A stretch of DNA of 5,935 bases from Bacteroidales bacterium (GTDB lineage Bacteria > Bacteroidota > Bacteroidia > Bacteroidales > UBA12077), in NCBI GenBank assembly GCA_030635365.1, contig DAOVYZ010000238.1, forward strand, positions 1 through 5,935. Reading direction: 5' to 3'. The translations under genes were made by a program, and so were the position numbers. Below the pieces are notes generated by a model. It was not told where the DNA came from, made no database searches, and worked only from the letters and a program-made list of their open reading frames with translations. Position 1 is the stretch's first letter, and every line of letters starts with the position of its first letter. Positions 1-5,831 of the stretch are shown here, one piece after another.

Positions 1-88
1 ACTTAGTTTTTAAGTTATTTTGGCCTTGTGCTAATAATGAAAATGAATTTATTGTTAGGATTAATATAGCTAATATTGTCTTTTTCAT
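1..88 (-). CDS. Secreted protein of unknown function, N-terminal fragment
   Basis: The first 29 codons of a minus-strand gene are visible; the rest lies beyond the left edge. The ATG is at 88-86. The peptide begins MKK, continues with a hydrophobic stretch of about 15 residues (ILAILILTINSFSLLA) and then turns polar (QGQNNLKTK). This is a classic Sec signal peptide with a likely cleavage after Ala20, in the A|Q context common in Bacteroidota. There is no lipobox cysteine in the visible part, so a lipoprotein is unlikely. No Shine-Dalgarno precedes the start, but a Bacteroidota-type promoter lies 25 nt upstream. The gene follows dsbD on the same strand but is separated from it by an intrinsic terminator, so it probably has its own transcript. 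Nothing in the visible residues identifies the mature protein. Confidence 0.75.
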   Translation of the reverse strand, partial: MKKTILAILILTINSFSLLAQGQNNLKTK

Positions 89-112
89 AATTATGGAGTT
101 TTAAATAAAAGA

Positions 113-146
113 CGAATTTAGCGATTAATTTTTATCTTGCAAAAAA
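113..146 (-). promoter_or_regulatory. Candidate Bacteroidota promoter for the truncated secreted-protein gene
   Basis: Read on the minus strand, TTTTTTG (146-140) is followed after 19 nt by TAAATTCG (120-113). This matches the Bacteroidota sigma-A pattern TTG-N17..23-TAnnTTTG with one mismatch in the -7 box (TTCG for TTTG). A start site a few bases downstream would give a leader of about 20 nt before the ATG at 88. It lies beyond the dsbD terminator, as expected for an independent transcription unit. Pattern match only. Confidence 0.45.
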
Positions 147-187
147 GTACTTTCGGAATATATGCAATTTTTTAAAAAGCAATAATT

Positions 188-211
188 AAAAAAAGCCGGT
201 TTTTGCCGGCT
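188..211 (-). terminator. Rho-independent terminator of dsbD
   Basis: On the minus strand, AGCCGG (211-206) and CCGGCT (199-194) form a perfect 6-bp GC-rich stem closing a 6-nt loop (CAAAAA). It is followed directly by a run of six further T (193-188). It begins 18 nt after the dsbD stop codon, so it should end the dsbD message. The other side of the stem has no T run, so it should work in one direction only. Confidence 0.9.
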
Positions 212-229
212 CTCTGTAGTTTCTTATTT

Positions 230-2227
230 TTATCTTTTTTTGAATTCTTCAATCCCGGAATCCAGGAATTTTATAAAGTTATCAACATTTAAATCATGCC
301 CCCTGGGTTCAACTAATGTTTCTCCATTGGTATCTACTAAAACATAATATGGTTGACTATTGATGTTGTATTTTGAAATCTGAAAGTCAGCATATTTTTT
401 GCCAATGTTTTTTTTAACCTTCCCGTCATAAGTAGAAGTTACCCATTCATCTTCAGGTAATTTAGTACGATCATCAACATATAGGGCGATAATAATGTAG
501 TTATTTCTTAAACGTTTTAGGACTTCGGGATTTGACCATACTTTATTTTCCATTTCTTTACAATTAGCACAAGCATGGCCTTTAAAATCAAGAAGAACAG
601 GTTTATTTGTTTTTTTAGCACATGCCATTCCCTGTTCATAATCAAAGTAGCCTTCAAGTCCATGAGGTAAATGTAGAATATCACCATATTTTGGTGTTTC
701 ACAAAGGGAGCCAGGAACATTATCTCCGTAGTTTGCAATACTCACAACCTGATTTTTTGTTAAATCAAACTGTTGTGCTGATTTTGGAGGAATTAATGCT
801 GAAACGGCATTTAAATTTGCTCCAAATAATCCGGGTAATAAGTACAATGCAAATGTAAAAGTAATAATAGCTAAAATTAAACGAGGAACTGATACAAAAG
901 GTACATCGCTGTCATGCGAAAATTTTAGTTTGCCTAATAAGTAAACACCAAGTAATATGAATAGTACCATCCAAATTGCTATATATACTTCACGACTTAA
1001 TATTCCTAAATGATATGTTTGATCTATGTTTGCAATAAACTTTAACGAGAATGCTAAAATTACAAATCCTAATACTACTTTAACTGCATTCATCCAACCA
1101 CCGGATTTTGGCATACTTTTTAACATTCTTGGGAATATTGCCAAGAATGTAAATGGTAAAGCAAATGCTAAACCAAATGCAAACATTCCAATTAATGGCT
1201 CTAAGACATCACCACCTGCAGCTTTTACTAATAAAGCCCCAACTATTGGACCGGTACAACTAAATGAAACGATTACCAATGTAAATGCCATAAAAAATGA
1301 AGCTAGAAATCCGCCCTTATCAACTTGTTTGTCTGCTTTATTTGCTAATCCGGAAGGAAGAATTATTTCAAACATTCCAAAGAATGATGCGGCAAATGCT
1401 AAAAACAATACAAAGAAAATTGTATTTGGAATCCAGTGTGTACTTAATCCAGTTGTAAAATCTGCTCCGGCACTTGTTAATGAAACAATTAACCCAATGC
1501 TCGTATACAATACAACAATAGAAATTCCAAAGATTAAAGCTTTAACGATTGAATTAAATTTTGATGATTCACTTCCTTGCATAAAGAAAGAAACCGTCAT
1601 TGGAATCATTGGGAATACACATGGAGTAAGAATTGCAGCTAATCCAAGTATAAATGCTAAAAAAAAGAAGCCCCAAATTGATTTGCTTTCCTCAGGTGTT
1701 TGAGTAGAAGTTACTTCATTAATATTTACCGTTGGTGTTAAAGGATCAGATAATGCTGCACCGGTATTTTCTATTCCTTTGACTTTGACTTTAAATTCAG
1801 GATTAAAATAAACACATTTATCATCCTGGCATACCTGGTATTCAATAGATCCGGTAATTGTAAAACTCTCTTTTGATAATATTTTTATTTTTTGAACAAA
1901 CGTAGCCTTATTGCTAAAGTATTTTACTTTAATGTTAAATACTTCATCCATTACTTCTTTCGGTTCAGGACTTTCAGTTGGTTTGTCAATAAGTTCATAT
2001 TTATCCGATTCGTCAAAATAGAAAGTAGTTCGTACAGGCCCTCCTTCGTCAAAATACTGGGAATATAAATGCCAGTTCATATCAATTTTTGCCTCCAGAA
2101 TAATTTCAGCAGTTTCTTCACCAGAACTTTTGCTTTCATATTTCCATTTTACGGGATCAACAATTTGCGCGAATGCACAGTAATAAAAAACAAATAAAAT
2201 ACTTGTTAATAAAGCTATTCTTTTCAT
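230..2227 (-). CDS. dsbD: DsbD, thiol:disulfide interchange protein (protein-disulfide reductase)
   Basis: A complete 665-residue protein. In the DsbD family, electrons pass from cytoplasmic thioredoxin across the inner membrane to periplasmic partners (disulfide isomerase, cytochrome c maturation or peroxide-reducing proteins). Residues 1-20 are a signal peptide (cleavage likely A20|Q21). Residues about 22-150 are the periplasmic nDsbD domain with the redox pair C133/C138 (CQDDKC). About eight membrane segments span 184-468 and carry the family cysteines C203 (TPCVFPMIP) and C324 (SFSCTGP). After a periplasmic linker, residues about 530-660 form a thioredoxin-like cDsbD domain with the active site C553-A-N-C556, followed by a QPYYVLVD strand containing the conserved cis-proline region. 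All three cysteine pairs are present and the length is normal, so it should be active. The ATG is chosen because it opens the signal peptide. A -7 promoter box lies 24 nt upstream and an intrinsic terminator follows, so it can be a single-gene unit. The natural partner is not in the window. Confidence 0.96.
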   Translation of the reverse strand: MKRIALLTSILFVFYYCAFAQIVDPVKWKYESKSSGEETAEIILEAKIDMNWHLYSQYFDEGGPVRTTFYFDESDKYELIDKPTESPEPKEVMDEVFNIKVKYFSNKATFVQKIKILSKESFTITGSIEYQVCQDDKCVYFNPEFKVKVKGIENTGAALSDPLTPTVNINEVTSTQTPEESKSIWGFFFLAFILGLAAILTPCVFPMIPMTVSFFMQGSESSKFNSIVKALIFGISIVVLYTSIGLIVSLTSAGADFTTGLSTHWIPNTIFFVLFLAFAASFFGMFEIILPSGLANKADKQVDKGGFLASFFMAFTLVIVSFSCTGPIVGALLVKAAGGDVLEPLIGMFAFGLAFALPFTFLAIFPRMLKSMPKSGGWMNAVKVVLGFVILAFSLKFIANIDQTYHLGILSREVYIAIWMVLFILLGVYLLGKLKFSHDSDVPFVSVPRLILAIITFTFALYLLPGLFGANLNAVSALIPPKSAQQFDLTKNQVVSIANYGDNVPGSLCETPKYGDILHLPHGLEGYFDYEQGMACAKKTNKPVLLDFKGHACANCKEMENKVWSNPEVLKRLRNNYIIIALYVDDRTKLPEDEWVTSTYDGKVKKNIGKKYADFQISKYNINSQPYYVLVDTNGETLVEPRGHDLNVDNFIKFLDSGIEEFKKR

Positions 2228-2251
2228 GATTATAAATTAAATTAGAAAGGT

Positions 2252-2283
2252 CAAATTTAAGAATTAAGTGTGACTTTAAAAAC
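2252..2283 (-). promoter_or_regulatory. Candidate dsbD promoter
   Basis: The minus strand carries TAAATTTG (2259-2252), a perfect match to the Bacteroidota -7 element TAnnTTTG, 24 nt before the dsbD ATG. At the right spacing there is only GTTTTT (2283-2278), without the G of the TTG -33 box. The leader would be about 20 nt. The -7 box is convincing; the -33 box is weak. Confidence 0.45.
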
Positions 2284-2316
2284 ATACGTACAATTTTTAA
2301 TATCTATATAATTAAA

Positions 2317-2335
2317 TATTAACAAGTATTAACAA
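2317..2335. repeat. Tandem direct repeat TATTAACAA x2
   Basis: TATTAACAA occurs at 2317-2325 and again at 2327-2335, a period of 10 bp, about one helical turn. It abuts the palindromic element on its dsbD side and lies about 90-110 bp upstream of the dsbD start. It could be a protein binding site or a chance repeat in AT-rich DNA. Confidence 0.5.
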
Positions 2336-2338
2336 ATC

Positions 2339-2454
2339 CCTTAAATCCGCAGCAAACCATCTAATGGACTGATAGTCGCGGGGTGACTTGACAAAAAGAT
2401 GTACATAACAGCTTTTATATCATTTAGTCACCTCGTGACTTGCAGATTTTAAGG
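2339..2454. repeat. 116-bp nested inverted-repeat element (MITE- or REP-like)
   Basis: The outer arms are CCTTAAATCCGCA (2339-2351) and TGCAGATTTTAAGG (2441-2454), complementary apart from one mismatch and one bulged base. Inside are two related palindromes: AGTCGC-GGG-GTGACT (2374-2388; one mismatched pair, G-U in RNA) and AGTCAC-CTC-GTGACT (2426-2440; perfect 6-bp arms). The two also pair with each other over 2376-2387 with few mismatches and share the direct repeat GTGACTTG. A small hairpin CCAT-CTA-ATGG (2357-2367) sits in the left arm, and AAAAG/CTTTT (2394-2398/2412-2416) flank the centre. The stretch is more GC-rich than its surroundings, contains no open reading frame and lies between the rng stop and the dsbD promoter. 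No T run follows the hairpins on either strand, so it is not a normal intrinsic terminator. The structure suggests a small non-autonomous mobile or extragenic palindromic repeat; a structured RNA or a double operator is also possible. Confidence 0.7.
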
Positions 2455-2491
2455 AAATACTAAAAATGTAATAAAGGATTTAAATGAAAAT

Positions 2492-4042
2492 TTAATCTTT
2501 CAGAATCTCTCCATTTTCATCAAAGAAATGAAATTCAAAAATTTGGTAAGAGCCAACAGATTCTATTCTTATTCTTTTTTTGAATCTAAAGAACCACTTA
2601 AGTTGCCTTGAGAAGAATCCTTGTTTTATATACCCGGCAATGTAAGGGTGAACTTTTAATGTAAATTTTTTATAATTTGCTTCGTTTATAATAAAATTTA
2701 GATGATTCTCGATATCATCAACAAATAAAACACTCGGTGTGGTTTCTCCTGAACCTTTACAAGTCGGGCACTTTTCCATTATTTCTATATTAAGTTCGGG
2801 CCTTACTCTCTGGCGCGTAATTTGCATAAGTCCAAACTTACTTAATGGCAATATATTATGTTTAGTTCTATCAGAGGACATTGCCTCTTTAATTTTCTCA
2901 TAAACTTTATATTTATTTTCCGAACTATGCATATCAATAAAGTCGACAACTATAATACCACCCATATCACGAAGCCTGAGTTGTCGAGCAATCTCATTAG
3001 CTGCAGCTAAATTTACTTCTAAGGCATTTGATTCTTGATTTTCTCCTAATTTTGAACGATTCCCACTATTAACATCAATTACATGAAGGGCTTCAGTGTG
3101 TTCGATAATAAGATAAGCTCCATTTTTAAATGAAACTGTTTTTCCGAAAGAAGATTTTATTTGCTTATCAACACCGTAATGATCAAAGATTGATTTTGCA
3201 CTATCAAAATGCTTAACAATTTTTTCTTTCTCAGGGGCAATTGTATTTATATAATCTTTAAGTTCGTTGTAAACAGTATGCTCATTAACGAATATATGAT
3301 TAAATGAGCCATTTAATATATCTCGTAAAACCGCTGAGGTTCTGTTTAATTCACTAATGACCAATTTGGGTACATTCCCATGTGTAAGTTTCTCAAAAGC
3401 GTATTCCCATTTTCTTACTAAACCTATAAGTTCTGAGTCTAATACAGCAACTTTTTTACCTTCAGCAACTGTCCTTACAATAACTCCGTAATTTTTGGGT
3501 TTAATACTTTCGACAAGCTTTTTCAATCTTTTTTTCTCATCGGCAGATTCAATTTTTTGAGAAATAGAAACTTTATTTGAAAAAGGTATTAAAACCAGAT
3601 TTCTACCTGCAATTGATATCTCAGAGCTTAACCTTGGGCCTTTTGTTGAGATTGGCTCTTTTGCAATTTGGACTAAAACTAATTGTCCTGATTTTAAGAC
3701 TTCAGTGATTTTTCCATTTTTATCTATATCAGGTTCAATCTTAAATTTTGGAATAGCAGGAGCTTTCCATTTTCTTTCTAAAGAACTTTTTACAAATTTA
3801 TTAAGAGTTTGGAATTGAGGGCCCAGGTCAAGATAATGAAGAAAAGCATCTTTGTCATAACCAACATTAATAAAAGCTGCATTGAGGCCTGGCATAATTC
3901 TTTTTACTTTAGCCAGGTAAATGTCTCCTACAGCAAATTGTAAATTTCTTTTCTCTTTGTTTAATTCAACAAGTTGCTTATTTTCTAATAATGCAATAGC
4001 AATTTCAGAGGATTTTACATCAATTACCAGTTCAGTACTCAC
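2492..4042 (-). CDS. rng: Ribonuclease G/E family endoribonuclease
   Basis: A 516-residue RNase E/G family protein, complete and of the usual RNase G-type length. It should cleave single-stranded AU-rich RNA with preference for 5'-monophosphate ends, acting in rRNA maturation and mRNA turnover in the cytoplasm. Residues 1-36 are the N-terminal RNase H-like portion (ELVIDV). Residues about 37-129 are an S1 RNA-binding domain (FAVGDIYLAKVKRIMPGLNA) with an internal charged insertion near 83-118. TKGPRLS (133-139) follows. The catalytic metal site is D323/N325 (VIDVNSG) and D367 (IIVVDFIDM). C425-P-T-C428 is the zinc-link for subunit pairing. The long unstructured degradosome scaffold of E. coli RNase E is absent. 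The start is GTG at 4042-4040: an in-frame TAA lies 27 nt upstream with no ATG between, and the next residues match family N-termini. A weak AGGA lies 4 nt before it. The gene follows HU and the small basic protein on the same strand after a 116-nt gap, so it may be read from their promoter or its own. Confidence 0.95.
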   Translation of the reverse strand: MSTELVIDVKSSEIAIALLENKQLVELNKEKRNLQFAVGDIYLAKVKRIMPGLNAAFINVGYDKDAFLHYLDLGPQFQTLNKFVKSSLERKWKAPAIPKFKIEPDIDKNGKITEVLKSGQLVLVQIAKEPISTKGPRLSSEISIAGRNLVLIPFSNKVSISQKIESADEKKRLKKLVESIKPKNYGVIVRTVAEGKKVAVLDSELIGLVRKWEYAFEKLTHGNVPKLVISELNRTSAVLRDILNGSFNHIFVNEHTVYNELKDYINTIAPEKEKIVKHFDSAKSIFDHYGVDKQIKSSFGKTVSFKNGAYLIIEHTEALHVIDVNSGNRSKLGENQESNALEVNLAAANEIARQLRLRDMGGIIVVDFIDMHSSENKYKVYEKIKEAMSSDRTKHNILPLSKFGLMQITRQRVRPELNIEIMEKCPTCKGSGETTPSVLFVDDIENHLNFIINEANYKKFTLKVHPYIAGYIKQGFFSRQLKWFFRFKKRIRIESVGSYQIFEFHFFDENGEILKD

Positions 4043-4053
4043 TTTTCCTACTT

Positions 4054-4087
4054 CAAATTTATCAATAAATTAATATACATAAAACAA
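4054..4087 (-). promoter_or_regulatory. Possible rng promoter
   Basis: On the minus strand TTG (4087-4085) is followed after 23 nt by a perfect -7 box TAAATTTG (4061-4054). The box ends only 11 nt before the GTG start, so the leader would be just a few nucleotides or absent. That is unusual enough to keep confidence low. The alternative is read-through from the HU promoter. Confidence 0.3.
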
Positions 4088-4158
4088 CTTAAACCTAAAG
4101 AAGATAAACTTCAATAGGCTCAAATCAGTAATTTACAAAGGAAAATTTAAATATCCTA

Positions 4159-4248
4159 TTATTTCTTTTTATGACGATTTTTCCTTAAACGTTTTTTACG
4201 CTTATGAGTAGCCATCTTATGTCTTTTTCTCTTCTTTCCGCTCGGCAT
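4159..4248 (-). CDS. 29-residue basic protein, AURKAIP1/COX24 (mS38/bS22-like) type
   Basis: ATG at 4248-4246, TAA at 4161-4159. The product begins MPSGKKRKRHKMATHKRK and ends KRLRKNRHKKK; well over half of its residues are Lys, Arg or His, with no acidic residue and no cysteine. Annotated Bacteroidota genomes contain near-identical tiny proteins placed in the AURKAIP1/COX24 C-terminal domain family. That domain is found in the mitochondrial small-subunit protein mS38, and the pattern KKRxKxMxxxKxRKxLRKxR also resembles the mycobacterial ribosomal protein bS22, which sits near the decoding site. A role as a small-subunit ribosomal component binding 16S rRNA is therefore a reasonable inference, not something the sequence proves. 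It starts 30 nt after the HU stop on the same strand, so co-transcription with HU is likely. The spacer before the ATG is almost purely A/T (palindrome AATTTTAAAATT at 4249-4260), with no Shine-Dalgarno. Confidence 0.88.
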   Translation of the reverse strand: MPSGKKRKRHKMATHKRKKRLRKNRHKKK

Positions 4249-4278
4249 AATTTTAAAATTTACTTTATCAACTTAAAA

Positions 4279-4566
4279 TTAGCGCTTTACATTATTCTTT
4301 ACCTTGTTTACAAATCTTTTTGAAGGCTTGAAAGAAGGAATAAAGTGCTCAGGAATAATAATAGTAGTATTTTTTGAAATATTCCTTGCTGTTTTTTCAG
4401 CACGTTTCTTAACGATAAAGCTACCAAAACCTCTTAAATATACATTCTTATCATTTACCAAAGAATCTTTAATAGTTTCCATGAAAGCTTCAACTGTTTT
4501 TTGTACAGTTATTTTCTCAATTCCTGTGTTCTTTGAAATTTCGTTAACGATATCTGCTTTTGTCAT
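4279..4566 (-). CDS. HU family DNA-binding protein
   Basis: A 95-residue HU/IHF-type histone-like protein, close to the usual 90-99. Such proteins dimerise, bend DNA and organise the nucleoid. The N-terminal helices are residues 1-40 (MTKADIVNEISKNTG...). The signature NVYLRGFGSF at 41-50 leads into the beta-arm, KKRAEKTARNISKNTTIIIP (53-72), and the C-terminal helix PSKRFVNKVK follows. The arm tip reads R61-N62-I63, whereas canonical HU and IHF have RNP with the DNA-intercalating proline at 63. The rest of the arm is well kept, so this looks like a lineage-typical variant rather than a broken gene; bending may be weaker or different. The ATG at 4566-4564 matches the family start MTKADIV. It is first in an apparent HU - bS22-like (- rng) unit and divergent from mutY. 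Confidence 0.95.
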   Translation of the reverse strand: MTKADIVNEISKNTGIEKITVQKTVEAFMETIKDSLVNDKNVYLRGFGSFIVKKRAEKTARNISKNTTIIIPEHFIPSFKPSKRFVNKVKNNVKR

Positions 4567-4619
4567 TTTTAAAAAACTTTAATTATCAATAATTTAGATC
4601 ACTTACTTATTTTGAACTG

Positions 4620-4658
4620 CAAATATAAATGATTTCTTTTGATTAATAAAACACAAAA
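4620..4658 (-). promoter_or_regulatory. Candidate HU promoter
   Basis: The minus strand has a perfect -7 box TATATTTG (4627-4620). TTTTG (4658-4654) lies upstream, 26 nt away, slightly longer than the usual 17-23; a T-rich stretch at the normal distance (4652-4647) may serve instead. The leader before the HU ATG would be about 50 nt. Its upstream element reaches past that of the divergent mutY promoter. Confidence 0.5.
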
Positions 4659-4670
4659 CGGTTAAATTTG
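4637..4670 (+). promoter_or_regulatory. Candidate mutY promoter
   Basis: TTTTG (4637-4641) is followed after 21 nt by a perfect -7 box TAAATTTG (4663-4670). Both boxes and the spacing fit the Bacteroidota consensus. The -7 box ends 33 nt before the ATG at 4704, giving a leader of roughly 28 nt. It overlaps the divergent HU promoter. Confidence 0.6.
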
Positions 4671-4703
4671 TTAATTAATTGAAAAATATTTTGTTTGGCC
4701 GCA

Positions 4704-5759
4704 ATGATAAATATTGGTAACAGCCTTATAGAGTGGTATACACGTAATAAACGAAGTCTTCCATGGAGAAATACTAAAAATCCATATTGCATCTGGGTAT
4801 CGGAAATTATTTTGCAACAAACTCGTGTTAATCAAGGTTTAAACTATTATTTTAAGTTTATTGAAAAATATCCGGATATCTTTTCTTTAGCAGAATCAAC
4901 AATTGACGAGCTAATGAAAGTTTGGCAAGGGCTAGGGTATTATTCAAGAGCAAGAAATATGCATCAAACCGCAAAGGATATTGTAAACTATTATAATGGG
5001 AAATTTCCTCCAGAATATAATGATTTATTAAAACTCAAGGGGATTGGAGAATATACAGCAAGTGCTATCTCATCATTTGCATTTAATTTATCTGTCCCTG
5101 TGTTAGATGGGAATGTGTATAGGGTGCTATCCAGATTATTTGGAATATTTGATTCAACTCAAACAGCTAGCGGGAAAAAGGCATTTTTAAATAAGGCTCA
5201 AGAGATTATTATAAATGATAAGCCCGGGATTTTTAACCAGGCAATTATGGAATTTGGTGCGATACAATGTATTCCTAAAAATCCTGATTGTTTTATCTGC
5301 CCATTAAAGTTAATTTGTTTCGCATTCGAAAAGAAGCAGGTTGAAGATCTTCCAGTCAAAAAGAAGAAAATAATACAAAAACTCCGATATTTTACGTACA
5401 TACATATAATACATAATGAAGATACATTTATTGAAAAAAGAACTCAAAATGATATTTGGAAGTTTTTATACCAATTACCATTAATAGAAACAAAAAAGAA
5501 AGTGACTATTGAAGAATTAATTCAAGATGTTAGTTGGAATCTAATTTTTCAAGGAGTGAATTATACAATTGATACAAATTGGTTTAGAAAAAGGCATATA
5601 TTATCTCATCAAAAGTTAGAAACAACGATTTATAAAGTAAGAATTAAGAATTTAAATTCATTTTTAACTAAGAATTATATTAAAGTACCGGTTAAAGAAT
5701 TAAATGAATTTAGCTTTCCTAGGCTTTTGGTCAATTATCTTGAAGTTGTTAATAATTAA
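4704..5759 (+). CDS. mutY: MutY, A/G-specific adenine glycosylase
   Basis: A 351-residue base-excision repair enzyme that removes adenine mispaired with 8-oxoguanine. Numbering is from the ATG at 4704. The glycosylase domain carries the catalytic Glu34 in SEIILQQTRV. A helix-hairpin-helix LKGIGEYTAS (111-120) follows, with Tyr117 at the position of the E. coli active-site tyrosine, and then the catalytic Asp135 in LDGNVYRVL. The [4Fe-4S] cluster ligands C189-x6-C196-x2-C199-x5-C205 are all present. Residues about 225-351 are the NUDIX-like 8-oxoG recognition domain, with the RHILSHQKL loop (297-305), matching the FSH loop of E. coli, that reads 8-oxoG. The length is normal and no key residue is missing. 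A TTG at 4695 would add three residues, but ATG 4704 gives the usual short N-terminus and is preferred. Neither start has a Shine-Dalgarno. ssb follows on the same strand 72 nt later with its own promoter candidate. Confidence 0.96.
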   Translation: MINIGNSLIEWYTRNKRSLPWRNTKNPYCIWVSEIILQQTRVNQGLNYYFKFIEKYPDIFSLAESTIDELMKVWQGLGYYSRARNMHQTAKDIVNYYNGKFPPEYNDLLKLKGIGEYTASAISSFAFNLSVPVLDGNVYRVLSRLFGIFDSTQTASGKKAFLNKAQEIIINDKPGIFNQAIMEFGAIQCIPKNPDCFICPLKLICFAFEKKQVEDLPVKKKKIIQKLRYFTYIHIIHNEDTFIEKRTQNDIWKFLYQLPLIETKKKVTIEELIQDVSWNLIFQGVNYTIDTNWFRKRHILSHQKLETTIYKVRIKNLNSFLTKNYIKVPVKELNEFSFPRLLVNYLEVVNN

Positions 5760-5769
5760 CTTTTCAAAC

Positions 5770-5800
5770 TTTGTCTATTTTTTAAAAATTTATACCTTTA
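5770..5800 (+). promoter_or_regulatory. Candidate ssb promoter
   Basis: TTTG (5770-5773) is followed after 19 nt by TACCTTTA (5793-5800), which matches the -7 box TAnnTTTG at all but the last base. The leader before the ssb ATG would be about 25 nt. The 72-nt gap after mutY contains no hairpin terminator, so ssb may also be reached by read-through from mutY. Confidence 0.5.
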
Positions 5801-5831
5801 CAATTATTCATTAAAAAAACAATTTAATATT

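Noticed and set aside
140..167. A second promoter candidate for the truncated left gene, with TACTTTTTTG as -7 and TTG at 167-165
   Set aside because: The spacing of 15 nt is too short and the -7 box is a poor match; the candidate at 113-146 fits better.
517..858. Short open frames on both strands within the dsbD 3' half
   Set aside because: They are alternative frames of the DsbD C-terminal region, with no start context and no family resemblance.
1026..1703. A 225-codon open frame on the plus strand inside dsbD
   Set aside because: It lies entirely antisense to a clear DsbD transmembrane region, and its Asn/Pro/Ile-rich composition is what antisense reading of hydrophobic codons produces. 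It has no recognisable motif.
2339..2454. The palindromic element as a CRISPR repeat or an intrinsic terminator
   Set aside because: There are only two diverged repeat copies with no spacer series, and no T run follows the hairpins on either strand.
4304..4582. A 92-codon plus-strand open frame antisense to HU
   Set aside because: It mirrors the HU gene, whose family signature is unambiguous. The antisense product is a low-complexity Phe/Ile/Ser string.
4695..4703. TTG at 4695 as the mutY start
   Set aside because: It would add only three residues (MAA) and has no Shine-Dalgarno. The ATG at 4704 gives a start typical of the family.
5198..5401. A 67-codon minus-strand open frame inside mutY
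   Set aside because: It is antisense to the MutY iron-sulfur region, where all four cysteines are conserved on the plus strand.
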